Of a stretch of DNA of 64,000 bases, positions 54,926 through 63,906 are shown piece after piece. Below the pieces are notes generated by a model that did no database searches, had not been told where the DNA came from, and saw only the letters and a list, made by a program, of their open reading frames with translations. Positions within the stretch are counted from its first letter, which is position 1. The number at the start of each line of letters is the position of its first letter. Both the position numbers and the translations under genes were made by a program. This stretch comes from Brevibacillus parabrevis (GTDB lineage Bacteria > Bacillota > Bacilli > Brevibacillales > Brevibacillaceae), in assembly GCF_003710905.1 (NCBI RefSeq), contig NZ_RHHV01000008.1, positions 1 to 64,000 on the forward strand. The letters run 5' to 3'.

Positions 54926-56233
54926 ATGCTATCCAAACAAAAGATAGTTACTTTAGGTTTGCAGCACGTTTTGGCGATGTATGCCGGTGCTGTTGTCGTG
55001 CCGCTCATTATTGGCGGGGCTTTGAACCTGACTCCCGCCCAGATTGCCTATTTGATTGCCGCTGACTTGTTTACGTGCGGGATTGCCACCCTGTTGCAGG
55101 TGATCGGCACGCGTTACACCGGGATTCGTCTTCCGGTCGTGCTCGGCTGTACGTTTACAGCGGTAGGGCCGATTATTGCGATTGCCTCGACGAGCAATTT
55201 GGCGACGGCCTACGGGGCCATTATCGTTTCCGGTTTGTTTGTAGTATTGGCAGCTCCCCTGTTTGGCAAGCTGCTGCGGTTTTTCCCGACGGTGGTGCAA
55301 GGTTCCGTCGTGACGATTATCGGCTTGTCGCTCATTCCTGTGGCGATGAACAACGCGGCTGGCGGCCAGGGCATGCCTGATTTCGGTTCCCCGCGAAACT
55401 TGCTCCTCGCTTTGGGTACATTGGTTATCATTTTGGTTATTAACCGTTTCTTTACCGGATTTATTCGGGCGATTTCTGTCCTGCTCGGCCTTGTGATCGG
55501 TACGGTCGTGGCGTACACGATGGGCATGGTCAGCTTCGCCAATGTGGCGGAGGCGTCCTGGTTCAGCGTGGTCGAGCCGTTCTACTTCGGCACCCCGCAA
55601 TTTTCCATCGTGGCGATTGTGACGATGATTCTGGTCAACATTATCAGTATGGCTGAGTCGACTGGCGTTTATTTTGCGCTTGGAAAAGTAACCGATACGA
55701 AGGTTACGGACAAAGACGTAGTCAAAGGTTTGCGCGGGGAAGGGATCGCGATCGTTTTGGGCGGTGTTTTCAATGCCTTCCCGTACACAGCCTTTTCGCA
55801 AAACGTTGGTCTGGTTTCCTTGACAGGCATCAAAACGCGCGATGTGATGATCGGAGCCGGCGGCCTGCTGGTTGTCCTCGGCCTTTTGCCGAAGCTGGCT
55901 GCCCTGACGACCGTTGTGCCGAATGCCGTGCTGGGCGGCGCCATGATCGCGATGTTCGGCATGGTGGTAGCGTCCGGCATCAACATTTTGTCGCAGGTGG
56001 ATCTTCGCCAAAACGAAAACTTGCTGATTGCCGCTTGCAGTATCGCAGTCGGTCTTGGCTCCGCGGCTGTTCCAACGATGTTTGACCAACTGCCGACTTT
56101 GGCGAAAATGATGCTGCAAAACGGCATCGTGACAGGCTCGCTGACTGCTGTGATTTTGAACATTTTGCTCGTTCATACGAATAAAAAAGTGCAACAGGCT
56201 CCTGTGCCGAGTACGATCTCAGAAGCTTCCTGA
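54926..56233 (+). CDS. pbuX: Xanthine permease (NCS2)
   Basis: A 435-aa permease with about fourteen hydrophobic segments and NCS2 marks (LGLQHVLAMYAGAVVVPLIIG at the start split over residues, and MAESTGVYFALGKVT). It imports xanthine for Xpt. RBS AGAGGAGAG. Terminator 37 bp after the stop. Confidence 0.95.
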   Translation: MLSKQKIVTLGLQHVLAMYAGAVVVPLIIGGALNLTPAQIAYLIAADLFTCGIATLLQVIGTRYTGIRLPVVLGCTFTAVGPIIAIASTSNLATAYGAIIVSGLFVVLAAPLFGKLLRFFPTVVQGSVVTIIGLSLIPVAMNNAAGGQGMPDFGSPRNLLLALGTLVIILVINRFFTGFIRAISVLLGLVIGTVVAYTMGMVSFANVAEASWFSVVEPFYFGTPQFSIVAIVTMILVNIISMAESTGVYFALGKVTDTKVTDKDVVKGLRGEGIAIVLGGVFNAFPYTAFSQNVGLVSLTGIKTRDVMIGAGGLLVVLGLLPKLAALTTVVPNAVLGGAMIAMFGMVVASGINILSQVDLRQNENLLIAACSIAVGLGSAAVPTMFDQLPTLAKMMLQNGIVTGSLTAVILNILLVHTNKKVQQAPVPSTISEAS

Positions 56234-56269
56234 GGCTTGTCAGGCAATCGTCAGTCCATTAAAAAGATG

Positions 56270-56315
56270 AAAACCGCCATTCTCTAGCTGTGTGCAGAGG
56301 ATGGCGGTTTTTTTG
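56270..56315 (+). terminator. Terminator after pbuX
   Basis: AAAACCGCCAT / ATGGCGGTTTT perfect 11-bp stem with a 20-nt loop that also pairs inside, then T run. Confidence 0.9.
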
Positions 56316-56420
56316 GCGATAAAAAAGGCTCTCCCGAGGTTGGCAAGCGTCTAATGGCCTTGGCCAAGTCAGACATACGATGGCTATGTACGAAATCAAC
56401 AGGGAAGGAAAGATGAGTGC

Positions 56421-57455
56421 ATGGCTACCTTTCGGGAGGCGCTGAAAGCGAAGAACCATCTCGTGAAAAAATGGAAGCGAATGCCCGGTGTCATGGGCAT
56501 TGGCGTCGGATATGTAAACGGCAGGAACAACCAAAAGGGCGCTTGTGTCGTACTGTATACGCTGGACGCTAGTGCCGCCGTGAAAAAAGGCTGCCCGAGC
56601 TGCGTGGCGGTCAAACGGAAAAAAGGCGGAAAGCGGCCAAAGATTACTTCCCATGTGGCTGTCCCTGTGCGAACAGTGACATCGGGGAGATGCAGCAGCC
56701 ATCAAAAATGGCGGGCAACGTCGAGCTATCGCCGGAGGATTCGTCCGGTGATAGCAGGCGTCAGCGTAGGATATCCGGGAGCGTCCGGGACGGCGGGCCT
56801 GATCGTGACCGGAGCGCTCAGACGGGCACAACGCTTTTTGCTGAGCAACAACCACGTTTTGAACCGCAACAATACCGGAGGCTACACAGAGACGATCCAG
56901 CCGGGAGGATCGGATGGCGGGCGTTCCGGACGCGACCGGATTGGACAACTGTACCGTTTTGTCCGGCTGCGAAAAAATGCCGTCAACGATATGGATGTGG
57001 CGATCAGCATTCCGACTTCCAATAACCTGCTTGCTCCGCGCTATGCGAAAGTCGGCACGATTCCCGGATATGTCCGCTCTTATGCGATCGGCAGCCGTTT
57101 GAAAAAGGTAGGCCGGACCACGGGCTTCGTCCATGGAGTCGTAGAGTCGACTCACACCGATATTAACGTCGATTACGGAGATTACGGCGGACTGGGAACG
57201 ATTCGCTTCCGCAACCAGACCGTGATCCGCAGCGCAGCGCCGATTTCGCTGCCAGGTGATTCCGGCTCTGTCTGGTTGACCGCAAACAATTACGCCGCTG
57301 CCGTCAACTTCGCAGGTTCAGCAGACGGCAGGCTGTCGATCGCTTTTCCGATTCACCGGGCGATGCGCGCGCTTGGCTTGCGGGTGGCCCAGCCTGCTTC
57401 CGCACTTTCGTCCAGAAAACGCGCTGTTCGCCGCAGGAAAAAGGCTAGGAAGTAA
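56421..57455 (+). CDS. Basic S1-type serine protease without signal peptide
   Basis: A 344-aa trypsin-fold protein. Catalytic triad in order: His 145 in LLSNNHVL, Asp 192 in NDMDVAI, Ser 281 in LPGDSGSVW. There is a 130-aa basic N-terminal extension with a GVMGIGVGY segment, and a very basic C-terminus ([13 protein letters not shown]). No signal peptide or membrane anchor is visible, so it is either cytoplasmic, a forespore or spore protein, or exported by another route. RBS GGAAGG. It ends convergently with, and overlaps by 11 bp, the chemoreceptor gene. Confidence 0.85.
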   Translation: MATFREALKAKNHLVKKWKRMPGVMGIGVGYVNGRNNQKGACVVLYTLDASAAVKKGCPSCVAVKRKKGGKRPKITSHVAVPVRTVTSGRCSSHQKWRATSSYRRRIRPVIAGVSVGYPGASGTAGLIVTGALRRAQRFLLSNNHVLNRNNTGGYTETIQPGGSDGGRSGRDRIGQLYRFVRLRKNAVNDMDVAISIPTSNNLLAPRYAKVGTIPGYVRSYAIGSRLKKVGRTTGFVHGVVESTHTDINVDYGDYGGLGTIRFRNQTVIRSAAPISLPGDSGSVWLTANNYAAAVNFAGSADGRLSIAFPIHRAMRALGLRVAQPASALSSRKRAVRRRKKARK

Positions 57456-59178
57456 TCTGGTTCATTTCGGAAGCGAGATCGTCCAGACAGGCAAGCACCT
57501 CCGCAGAGCGTGCTTCCAGGATGGCAAATGCCATCTCGGCCTCTTTTTGTTTGCCCGTAGAAGCCAGCGTGAAAATATGGCGAATCGCGTCGTGAAACCC
57601 TTTGTGCGGCTCTGCCAGCCGTTTGAAAGCGGGGAGGGAGCTGATCGCCTGGTTTTGTTTCGCCTCGTCATACCAAAGCCCGAGACGGCAATTGTGGTGA
57701 TCGATGAGGTCTTTTTCCGTGATGGAATGATAACCGAGCAAGAAGTTGTACACCCACCATTTCCAGAGCAGATGGTCGGTTTTGACGATGCGCAAGCTGT
57801 GTTTGGCTTTCAGGCGTGTAATTTGACTGATGCTGTTTTGGTGCAGGGCGTTGATGCCAGCCCCGATTTCGTAGACGTTTTTGCCTGCGTGGGAGACGTG
57901 GGTGAAAATTTGTTCCATATTGTTCTCCACCTGGGAAATTCGCATGGAAATATCTTCGGTTGAAGCTGACTGTTCTTCTGTCAACGAAGCGATGTGTCCC
58001 GTCGCATGGCCTACTTGTTCGATATTTTGCACAATCTCGCCTAACAACTCGATCGCTTCGCGTGTCTGAGTGGCATTGTCGTTGAAATGAGTGCCAAGCA
58101 GAGCCGCCGTTTCTTTGACCAGGCTCGCTTCATGGCGGACGGTATCCATCGTGCTGGTAATGCTTTGTACGGAATGTTTGGTTTGTTCCGCGAGCTTGCG
58201 CACTTCCTCGGCGACGATGGAAAAGCCGCGCCCATGCTCACCCGCCCGGGCAGCTTCGATAGAGGCGTTCAAGGCGAGCAAATTCGTCTGATCCGCGACG
58301 CTTTTGATCACTTGCACGACTTGGGAGACAGCTTCGATGGAAGTCGTCAGCGACGAGATTTTGGCCTGCATCTCGTTAAATTCTTCCGCCATGGACAGGA
58401 AGCTTGTCAATGACGTCTGGATGATTTTTTGCCCGGCTGTGGCCTGCTCCATGGTCGTCGCAGCATTTTCCGCCACGTGCACGGCGGAGGCGGCTACCTT
58501 TTGCACCGATTCGGACAATTGTTCGGCTGCATGTCTGACCGTGCCGGTTTCGACGCTTGTCGTGTCGATGGTATCGAGTACATGCTTGATTTTATCGATT
58601 TGCATGACCAGCTCCAGGACATTGCCCAGGCGGTCGATCGTTTTGTAGTCGTGATCCTCTTGATAAGCTTCCAGCACGATCTGGGAGTCGAGCGTGAGCA
58701 GCTTGATCAAGGCAAGCAAGATGGAAGACAGTTCGTCCGGCTTTTTGCTGTAAGTATGGACGATGGCGGGAATAAAGCATTCGTACAGCCGCATGTAAGA
58801 GCCGGTGTACCACTCTGGGGCGAGTCCGATTTTACTGTGGACTTCCCCGATTTTTTCCCGTCCCGCGACGTAGGCATCGTTGAGTTGTGCGTTGGAAAGC
58901 GATTGCAAATAGTGGCGAAAGGAACCGGAGAGGCGTCCTACAGTAGTATGGACTTCAATGATGTTCATCAAATTCGCATAGTGGCCAAGCATCTGATAAT
59001 GCCGCTCGGTAATCGTGTCGATATGCTCGGTTATGAGCGGTTCGATTTGCGCGAGCCGCCTGAGATCGTCATTGTTCATCTGCAAAAAGTTTACTTTTGC
59101 CCGCAATTGCTCTGTCATCGCGATATCGCTTTCCTGGATCGGGGCCGTTTGTGATCGCGCCCAACGCTTGCCAAACAT
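57445..59178 (-). CDS. Globin-coupled soluble chemoreceptor with CZB domain
   Basis: A 577-aa soluble receptor with three domains: an N-terminal protoglobin (about 20-190, proximal His 114 in [14 protein letters not shown]), as in HemAT aerotaxis sensors; an MCP signalling domain (about 200-450, with [20 protein letters not shown] and [13 protein letters not shown]); and a C-terminal CZB zinc-binding domain (about 462-577, [27 protein letters not shown] supplying the His3-Cys ligands). HemAT proteins of Bacillus end after the MCP part. Likely signals oxygen or redox/zinc or hypochlorite state to CheA. ATG 59178 follows GGAGGG. Confidence 0.93.
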   Translation of the reverse strand: MFGKRWARSQTAPIQESDIAMTEQLRAKVNFLQMNNDDLRRLAQIEPLITEHIDTITERHYQMLGHYANLMNIIEVHTTVGRLSGSFRHYLQSLSNAQLNDAYVAGREKIGEVHSKIGLAPEWYTGSYMRLYECFIPAIVHTYSKKPDELSSILLALIKLLTLDSQIVLEAYQEDHDYKTIDRLGNVLELVMQIDKIKHVLDTIDTTSVETGTVRHAAEQLSESVQKVAASAVHVAENAATTMEQATAGQKIIQTSLTSFLSMAEEFNEMQAKISSLTTSIEAVSQVVQVIKSVADQTNLLALNASIEAARAGEHGRGFSIVAEEVRKLAEQTKHSVQSITSTMDTVRHEASLVKETAALLGTHFNDNATQTREAIELLGEIVQNIEQVGHATGHIASLTEEQSASTEDISMRISQVENNMEQIFTHVSHAGKNVYEIGAGINALHQNSISQITRLKAKHSLRIVKTDHLLWKWWVYNFLLGYHSITEKDLIDHHNCRLGLWYDEAKQNQAISSLPAFKRLAEPHKGFHDAIRHIFTLASTGKQKEAEMAFAILEARSAEVLACLDDLASEMNQITS

Positions 59179-59347
59179 AGAATCCCTCCGCTTTTTTATC
59201 AAAAACTGACCTATCCATGCCACGGAATAGGTCAGCCACCGTCATCCAAAATAGTTCTCACTACCTACCTGATTATACCATTCGAGGAAGAAATGATACT
59301 GTGGAACTACTGTGAATTTGTGAAATGTTTATGTAAGTCAGGCTGCT

Positions 59348-59779
59348 TCAATTGAAAAAAGTCATGTGTGGCATAGCTTCGCGGTAGTAGGCGAGCCGAT
59401 CCTGCAACGTTCCAGTGTGCAGCTCGAACTTATGCCCGTCGGGGTCGGTGAAATAAAGCGAGCGCTTGTCCCGTTCATCGCGTTCCCGGCCCGGCAAAAT
59501 GGGGACGCCGTGCTGTTGCAGATGACGTTTCCAGTCGTCAAAAGCGGCTTCGGAAAGCGAAAAGGCCAGATGCGTGTAGGACAAGGAAATCTCGTTGCGG
59601 GGGATGTCGGGTTCTTCGTTCAAAGCGAGCCAGTAGCCGTTCCAGTCAAAATAGGCCAGCTTTCTGCCGCGGACGAGCGGCTTGGCGCCGAGCACGTCAC
59701 GGTAAAAGCAAAAGGAGCGTTCCAAATCGGCTACCGAAAACAGAAAATGGTTGATTCCGCCCAGTGGTTGCATAGCCAT
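59348..59779 (-). CDS. fosB: FosB metallothiol transferase
   Basis: A 143-aa glyoxalase-superfamily enzyme inactivating fosfomycin with bacillithiol. Marks: [10 protein letters not shown] with the first metal His near 10, SYTHLAFSL with the second, [14 protein letters not shown] with the Glu ligand. Length standard. AAGGAG upstream. Intrinsic in many Bacillales, so not a sign of recent resistance acquisition. Confidence 0.95.
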   Translation of the reverse strand: MAMQPLGGINHFLFSVADLERSFCFYRDVLGAKPLVRGRKLAYFDWNGYWLALNEEPDIPRNEISLSYTHLAFSLSEAAFDDWKRHLQQHGVPILPGRERDERDKRSLYFTDPDGHKFELHTGTLQDRLAYYREAMPHMTFFN

Positions 59780-59945
59780 CGCCTCTTTCTCCTTTGTACA
59801 TAAGTTGCCTTTATTTTACGGTAACAAGGAGCGGGGTGCCAACGACGATCAATCGGACAACTGGACAGGACAGGCGAATAGCGAGCGGCAAAAACAGGCA
59901 TCCCGCACCATGCGGCTGCCTGTTTTGCCTGTTCAAGCACCAGGG

Positions 59946-60170
59946 CTAGGATTGGCTCTGTTGCGCCTGGGCTTGCGTTTGCAGCGTGGATTGAACTTGC
60001 GACACCATCGTTTGCGCCTGGGCAATCTCCTGGGAAGCTTGCTTCAATGCTTCCTCGGCCAGTTGCGGGTTGGCAGCGGATTGCTCGATGGCTTGCGTAA
60101 TCATATTTTTCGCGAGAGTGGTCGCCACTTCGGCTTTTTTCAGAGAGTCTGTGTTGATTTGGCTTGGCAT
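59946..60170 (-). CDS. Small Ala/Gln-rich helical protein
   Basis: A 74-aa soluble, all-helical protein rich in Ala, Gln and Ser (TTLAKNMITQAIEQSAANP; ends in AQAQQSQS). A strong AAGGAGG precedes ATG 60170. No family recognised; spore-associated small proteins look similar. Divergent from the next gene. Confidence 0.75.
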   Translation of the reverse strand: MPSQINTDSLKKAEVATTLAKNMITQAIEQSAANPQLAEEALKQASQEIAQAQTMVSQVQSTLQTQAQAQQSQS

Positions 60171-60308
60171 GTTTGTTCCTCCTTGAACAGATGGTTGATG
60201 TGGCACACCGTACTACTTTCTCCTGTTTGCCCGCAATTATGTATGGGGGATGTGCCCAACCGTTTGCGCTGGTGGTTGCATACCCTTGTAGGAGGGGAGG
60301 AATGCGAG

Positions 60309-60866
60309 ATGAAGAAAAAGTGGGTTGGGGTTGTCCGGCAAGCGGAGCAGGCTTTTTGGACGATCGTGTTTTCAGCACACAAGCGTGTAGGCAATCGAGG
60401 CGTCATTTTGCCCAAACGCTTTAATTCCGTCAGCAAAATTCGCCGGTTCTTGACGAGATTCATGACGCCTTGCCTCGCAAACCGCGTGATCGGCAATCTC
60501 GATCTGAGAAGGATCAACGGCCAGCTTGCCGTTCCGGTTGGAGACGGGATCGGAGCGACTCCAATCGTCAAATCGCAGGTGTTGAAAAAGAGTGCGAGGT
60601 GCGTGACCATCGCAGTCTGGTTTCAGTTTGACCCGAGCGACCGCTTTTTTCGCGTGTATCAGTTGAAAAAGCTGCCGGACGGTCGCTGGATTGTAGTCGG
60701 GCGTCATCCTTTGGACTATCCATTCAATTTGCCAAACCAACTGTTCAGAATCGTGCCGGGTTGCTGCAAGCCGTGTGTGCGCGGATGCAGGCGGCGGGTG
60801 AGGGGCAAGGTGCGGCCTGGGGCGAGGACGGCGCTAACAAAACGCAGGAGCGCATGCTGCGCCTGA
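60309..60866 (+). CDS. Unrecognised 185-aa protein with basic Cys-rich tail
   Basis: A soluble 185-aa protein. The body (residues 10-145) includes AVPVGDGIGATPIVKSQVL and VTIAVWFQFDPSDRFFRVY, probably an alpha+beta fold. The last 35 residues are basic with six Cys (GCCKPCVRGC, ending SACCA), which could bind metal or crosslink. RBS GGAGGGGAGG before ATG 60309. No homologue recognised. Confidence 0.75.
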   Translation: MKKKWVGVVRQAEQAFWTIVFSAHKRVGNRGVILPKRFNSVSKIRRFLTRFMTPCLANRVIGNLDLRRINGQLAVPVGDGIGATPIVKSQVLKKSARCVTIAVWFQFDPSDRFFRVYQLKKLPDGRWIVVGRHPLDYPFNLPNQLFRIVPGCCKPCVRGCRRRVRGKVRPGARTALTKRRSACCA

Positions 60867-60943
60867 GAAGCGATCGCAAATTTTCAGGAAAGAAGTGGTG
60901 ACATTTTCGTACTGACTCCGTTTGGATGAAAGGGAGGTGGGAG

Positions 60944-61250
60944 ATGAAGGCACAATTATGGAGCGAATGGATCGCTGAGCACCAGCACCCACTGTATCGT
61001 TATTTGTATCGGGGTGTGCGGGTTGCGCGAAATTGCCGAAGAGTTATTGCAGGAGACTTGTCACCGTGCCCGTGCTCTCCCTCTCGATTCAAGCTGCCCG
61101 GCAGGCTCAGGCGTGGCTTTGCAAAGCGGCGCGGCATTTGTATATGGACTGGCTGCGCAAAAAACATCCGAAAAAAGCAGGCGGGAAAACTTGCGCTGCT
61201 TGTTCAGCGCGTCCTTGCGTCCAGATGAACCGGAAGCGATCTAGCGCCAA
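60944..61250 (+). pseudogene. Frameshifted ECF-type sigma factor relic
   Basis: It starts well (GGGAGGTGG, ATG 60944) and reads ...HQHPLYRYLYR, the first sigma region 2 helix. The sense then moves to frame 3 (CGLREIAEELLQETCHRARA), to frame 1 (AWLCKAARHLYMDWLRKKHPKKAGG, region 2.3/2.4-like) and back to frame 3 (LFSASLRPDEPEAI). At least three frameshifts and no region 4 remain. It is a decayed sigma gene; no anti-sigma gene is near. Confidence 0.7.
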
Positions 61251-61296
61251 AAAACGGACAAGGAGCGGGCAGACAGATCATTTTTAAAAAACGGTA

Positions 61297-61325
61297 TTGA
61301 TTTTGGGACGACTTGCCTGTAAAAT
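61297..61325 (+). promoter_or_regulatory. Promoter of the tRNA pair
   Basis: TTGATT (61297-61302), 17-bp spacer, TAAAAT (61320-61325), 64 bp before the first tRNA. Confidence 0.75.
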
Positions 61326-61388
61326 ATCTAAGTGTTGCGACTCCTATCGGATTTTGTCGAATAGAAGGAGCAATAACGTGTGGGAAAT

Positions 61389-61465
61389 CGGGAAGTAGCT
61401 CAGCTTGGTAGAGTACTTGGCTTGGGACCAAGGGGTCGCAGGTTCGAATCCTGTCTTCCCGACCA
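61389..61465 (+). tRNA. tRNA-Pro (TGG)
   Basis: A 77-nt cloverleaf including encoded CCA: acceptor CGGGAAG / CTTCCCG, anticodon stem CTTGG / CCAAG around loop CTTGGGA with anticodon TGG, T-arm GGTTCGAATCC. Confidence 0.97.
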
Positions 61466-61481
61466 TTTTACACACGAACAG

Positions 61482-61564
61482 GCCGGTATGGCGGAATTGG
61501 CAGACGCGCGCGACTCAAAATCGTGAGGGAAACCGTGGGGGTTCAAGTCCCTCTACCGGCACCA
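61482..61564 (+). tRNA. tRNA-Leu (CAA)
   Basis: An 83-nt type II tRNA with encoded CCA: acceptor GCCGGTA / TACCGGC, anticodon loop CTCAAAA with anticodon CAA, long variable arm after TCGTG. It is 16 bp from tRNA-Pro, so they are cotranscribed. Confidence 0.95.
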
Positions 61565-61594
61565 GCAATCTATACATATGGTTTTCGTTATAAG

Positions 61595-61632
61595 GTGGGA
61601 AACAGTGAGTAGACCTGTTTCTCACTTTTTCA
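61595..61632 (+). terminator. Terminator of the tRNA operon
   Basis: GTGGGAAACAG / CTGTTTCTCAC (one G-T) followed by T5. The remaining intergenic sequence up to 61901 holds no other gene I can support. Confidence 0.8.
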
Positions 61633-61901
61633 TTTTGTCCGAAAAAGGGACGTTGCAGCTCGCAGCCTTTCCAATTGCTCTTTCGTTTGTTTACAATAAG
61701 GCTCTTTTCGCAAATTTTGTTGCTATTGCTGTTGTGGAAACGTGTGTTCTATAATGAAAATCAGGAAGTCTATAGGATTTCCATTTACCGTGAATGCACG
61801 CTTCGCTTGGTACTATAAATATCAAGCAACTCACGGCTTTTCTAAAAGCAACAATTTCTTAGAAAAGAGCGTACAATAAAGAGGAAAAGGAGGCGGATCG
61901 C

Positions 61902-62423
61902 GTGAGACTTGCGGGAAAACAAGTAGTCTGCTTTGTGGAAAGCGAATTTGAAGATCTGGAACTGTGGTACCCGGTGCTCCGGCTGCGCGAGGAAGGGGCG
62001 GCTGTTCATCTGGTTGGACCGAAAGCGGGACATGTCTACATCGGAAAATACGGTGTGCCATGCGAAGCGGACAAGGCGATGAGCGAGATTGATCCTTCGC
62101 AGTACGACGGCGTGCTCGTTCCGGGCGGCTGGGCGCCGGACAAGCTGCGGCGTTATCCGGAGGTGCTCGCGTTTGTCCGTGCCATGCACGAGGCGAAAAA
62201 GCCGATCGGTCACATCTGCCATGCAGGTTGGGTGCTCGCTTCGGCAAAAATTTTGCATGGAGTGAAAACAACGTCGACGCCAGGCATCAAGGATGACATG
62301 GAAAACGCTGGTGCGATTTGGATCGATGAAGAGGTCGTGGTCGATGGACACATCGTCGGTTCCCGTCGTCCGCCAGATTTGCCAGCGTACGCCAAAGCTT
62401 TCGCCGATTTGCTCGCACAGTAG
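61902..62423 (+). CDS. DJ-1/PfpI-family protein
   Basis: A 173-aa type 1 glutamine-amidotransferase-like protein. The nucleophile elbow GHICHAGWVL has the reactive Cys near 107 and its His partner, with the family Glu in ESEFEDLEL near 15. Family members are deglycases, chaperones or stress proteins. GTG start at 61902 after AAAAGGAGG. Confidence 0.92.
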   Translation: MRLAGKQVVCFVESEFEDLELWYPVLRLREEGAAVHLVGPKAGHVYIGKYGVPCEADKAMSEIDPSQYDGVLVPGGWAPDKLRRYPEVLAFVRAMHEAKKPIGHICHAGWVLASAKILHGVKTTSTPGIKDDMENAGAIWIDEEVVVDGHIVGSRRPPDLPAYAKAFADLLAQ

Positions 62424-62456
62424 CAAGCAGGCAATCCGAATATACGAGTGGAACGA

Positions 62457-62494
62457 AAAGGCACACCCGCAGCGATCAAGCGGGTGTGCCTTTT
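62457..62494. terminator. Terminator between DJ-1 gene and ger operon
   Basis: AAAAGGCACACCCGC / GCGGGTGTGCCTTTT, a perfect 15-bp stem with a nine-base loop, usable from both sides between convergent genes. Confidence 0.92.
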
Positions 62495-62515
62495 CTATGT
62501 CCGTCAGCTTGCTCT

Positions 62516-62668
62516 TCACGAGTTGGTTTTTCTGTCTTTTTTCCAGGGCGGATCGCCCCATTCGTGCAGCTTGTTGCTTGCGACATAAAACAGGTACGGA
62601 ATCAAAAAAGCGAGCAAGGCTCCGCCGAAAGTGAGAAACGGAGGCAGAGAACCGAAGTATTTGAACAT
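62516..62668 (-). CDS. 50-aa membrane protein at end of ger operon
   Basis: A 50-residue protein with one hydrophobic helix (FLTFGGALLAFLIPYLFYVA) and a charged C-terminus (DPPWKKDRK). AAGGAAGGTG precedes ATG 62668, only 5 bp after the gerC-type stop, so it is part of the germination operon. It may be a small accessory subunit of the germinant receptor, like GerD-less helper or GerXD-type proteins; this is inference. Confidence 0.7.
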   Translation of the reverse strand: MFKYFGSLPPFLTFGGALLAFLIPYLFYVASNKLHEWGDPPWKKDRKTNS

Positions 62669-62673
62669 AACTG

Positions 62674-63906
62674 TCACCTTCCTTCCTCTAACTCTGAACG
62701 GTTGATGGAGCCGACATTGCGCAAATACACCTTTGCTTCGACCTTGATCGTGCTCTTTTCGTACAGGCGCTGTCCGCTCTCCCAATCTTTCTGGATTTGT
62801 TTCCAGAGCGAGTATTCTTTTTGCCGGATATTGCTGCCCAGCTTGATGACATCCACTTTCATTTCCTTATGCACCTTTTGCAGCGTGTCCAGACACATCC
62901 GCTCGATTTCCTTGGCGAAGGCGCGTTCCAGCTTTTTCGTCTCTTCTTTGCTGAGAAAATCCATGAGCGCGTAGGCTTCCGCCAAAATGCCCTCGCATTC
63001 GATTTTGATGGTGAACTTGAAATTTTGCTTGTCTCGCAAGTCTTGCACGATTTCATGCTTCGTTCCTTGAATGTTCAATACGACGAGATCGCCTTTTACC
63101 TTGGCTTTCAACAGTCCTCCATCAATGCTCCCGGTGAGAAAGTTCAAGCCTTCCGTCTCTTCCTCGCCGAGAAAGCCGACCATCTGATTGTAGAGGGAAA
63201 ATACGGCGCTTCCTGCCATCTTGATTTCATTTTTTTCCGCCCGTACTCGGGGGATGACGAAGCTGAACGGATTAAGCAATTCTTCATGAATATCGCCGAT
63301 GCGTACCTCGGGGAGCATGCGCGCGTTTTTTTCGATATTTTCGCCAATCGAATTGATGTAGAGCGAGGGCAGCTTTTCTGTTTTCGGCTTGACCTCGATG
63401 ATGCTTTTGGCTAACCCGTTGGCAATAAACACTTTGCCGCTCCGTCTGGAATCCGGGTCGCGCAGCAGAAAGTCCATGGCGTTGGCGAAGCCGTTGGGAG
63501 TACGCGCCACTTCTTCGGAGATGACGAGCACTTTCAGATGCTGGTAAAAAGGAGCGCGGCTCGTACGCGTAGCCAGCTCGCGGGACACTTCGAAGAGCGA
63601 GTCACCCTCTGAGGTGAGGTTCAAAAACGCTTCGTTCGTCGTGTTTTGCCCGCCGCCGCCTCCCTGGCTACCCGCGATCAATCCTCCGGGGATGACGAGC
63701 TGATGGGTGACGAGAAAGCGTTGCTTCACTTTCGGTTTTCGCGGTGCCTCTTTGGCCGCCCGTTTTTCCACTTCTTTTGTCCGGGGCGCATCAATCGCAA
63801 TTCCGACGACAAAGCCGCGCTCCTCGATTTGCACCTGATCCCAGCACCCGGCGAGCAGAGCCGAGACGATGACGAGGATGGTCGGCAAGGCAAAGCGCTT
63901 ATTCAT
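62674..63906 (-). CDS. Ger(x)C germinant receptor lipoprotein
   Basis: A 410-aa C subunit of a GerA-type nutrient germinant receptor. The signal peptide has lipobox LAGC (Cys 21) followed by WDQVQIEERGFVVGIAID, the usual start of GerC proteins. The three-domain Ger(x)C body ends with LDTLQKVHKEMKVDVIKLG and a C-terminal helix. A basic KRAAKEAPRKPKVKQ linker near 50 and a Gly-rich loop (GSQGGGGGQN) near 80 are unusual insertions. The start overlaps the upstream gene's stop by 8 bp. Confidence 0.94.
   Translation of the reverse strand: MNKRFALPTILVIVSALLAGCWDQVQIEERGFVVGIAIDAPRTKEVEKRAAKEAPRKPKVKQRFLVTHQLVIPGGLIAGSQGGGGGQNTTNEAFLNLTSEGDSLFEVSRELATRTSRAPFYQHLKVLVISEEVARTPNGFANAMDFLLRDPDSRRSGKVFIANGLAKSIIEVKPKTEKLPSLYINSIGENIEKNARMLPEVRIGDIHEELLNPFSFVIPRVRAEKNEIKMAGSAVFSLYNQMVGFLGEEETEGLNFLTGSIDGGLLKAKVKGDLVVLNIQGTKHEIVQDLRDKQNFKFTIKIECEGILAEAYALMDFLSKEETKKLERAFAKEIERMCLDTLQKVHKEMKVDVIKLGSNIRQKEYSLWKQIQKDWESGQRLYEKSTIKVEAKVYLRNVGSINRSELEEGR

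Noticed and set aside
61405..61593. Short frame over the tRNAs
   Set aside because: It overlaps both tRNA genes; the structures are certain.
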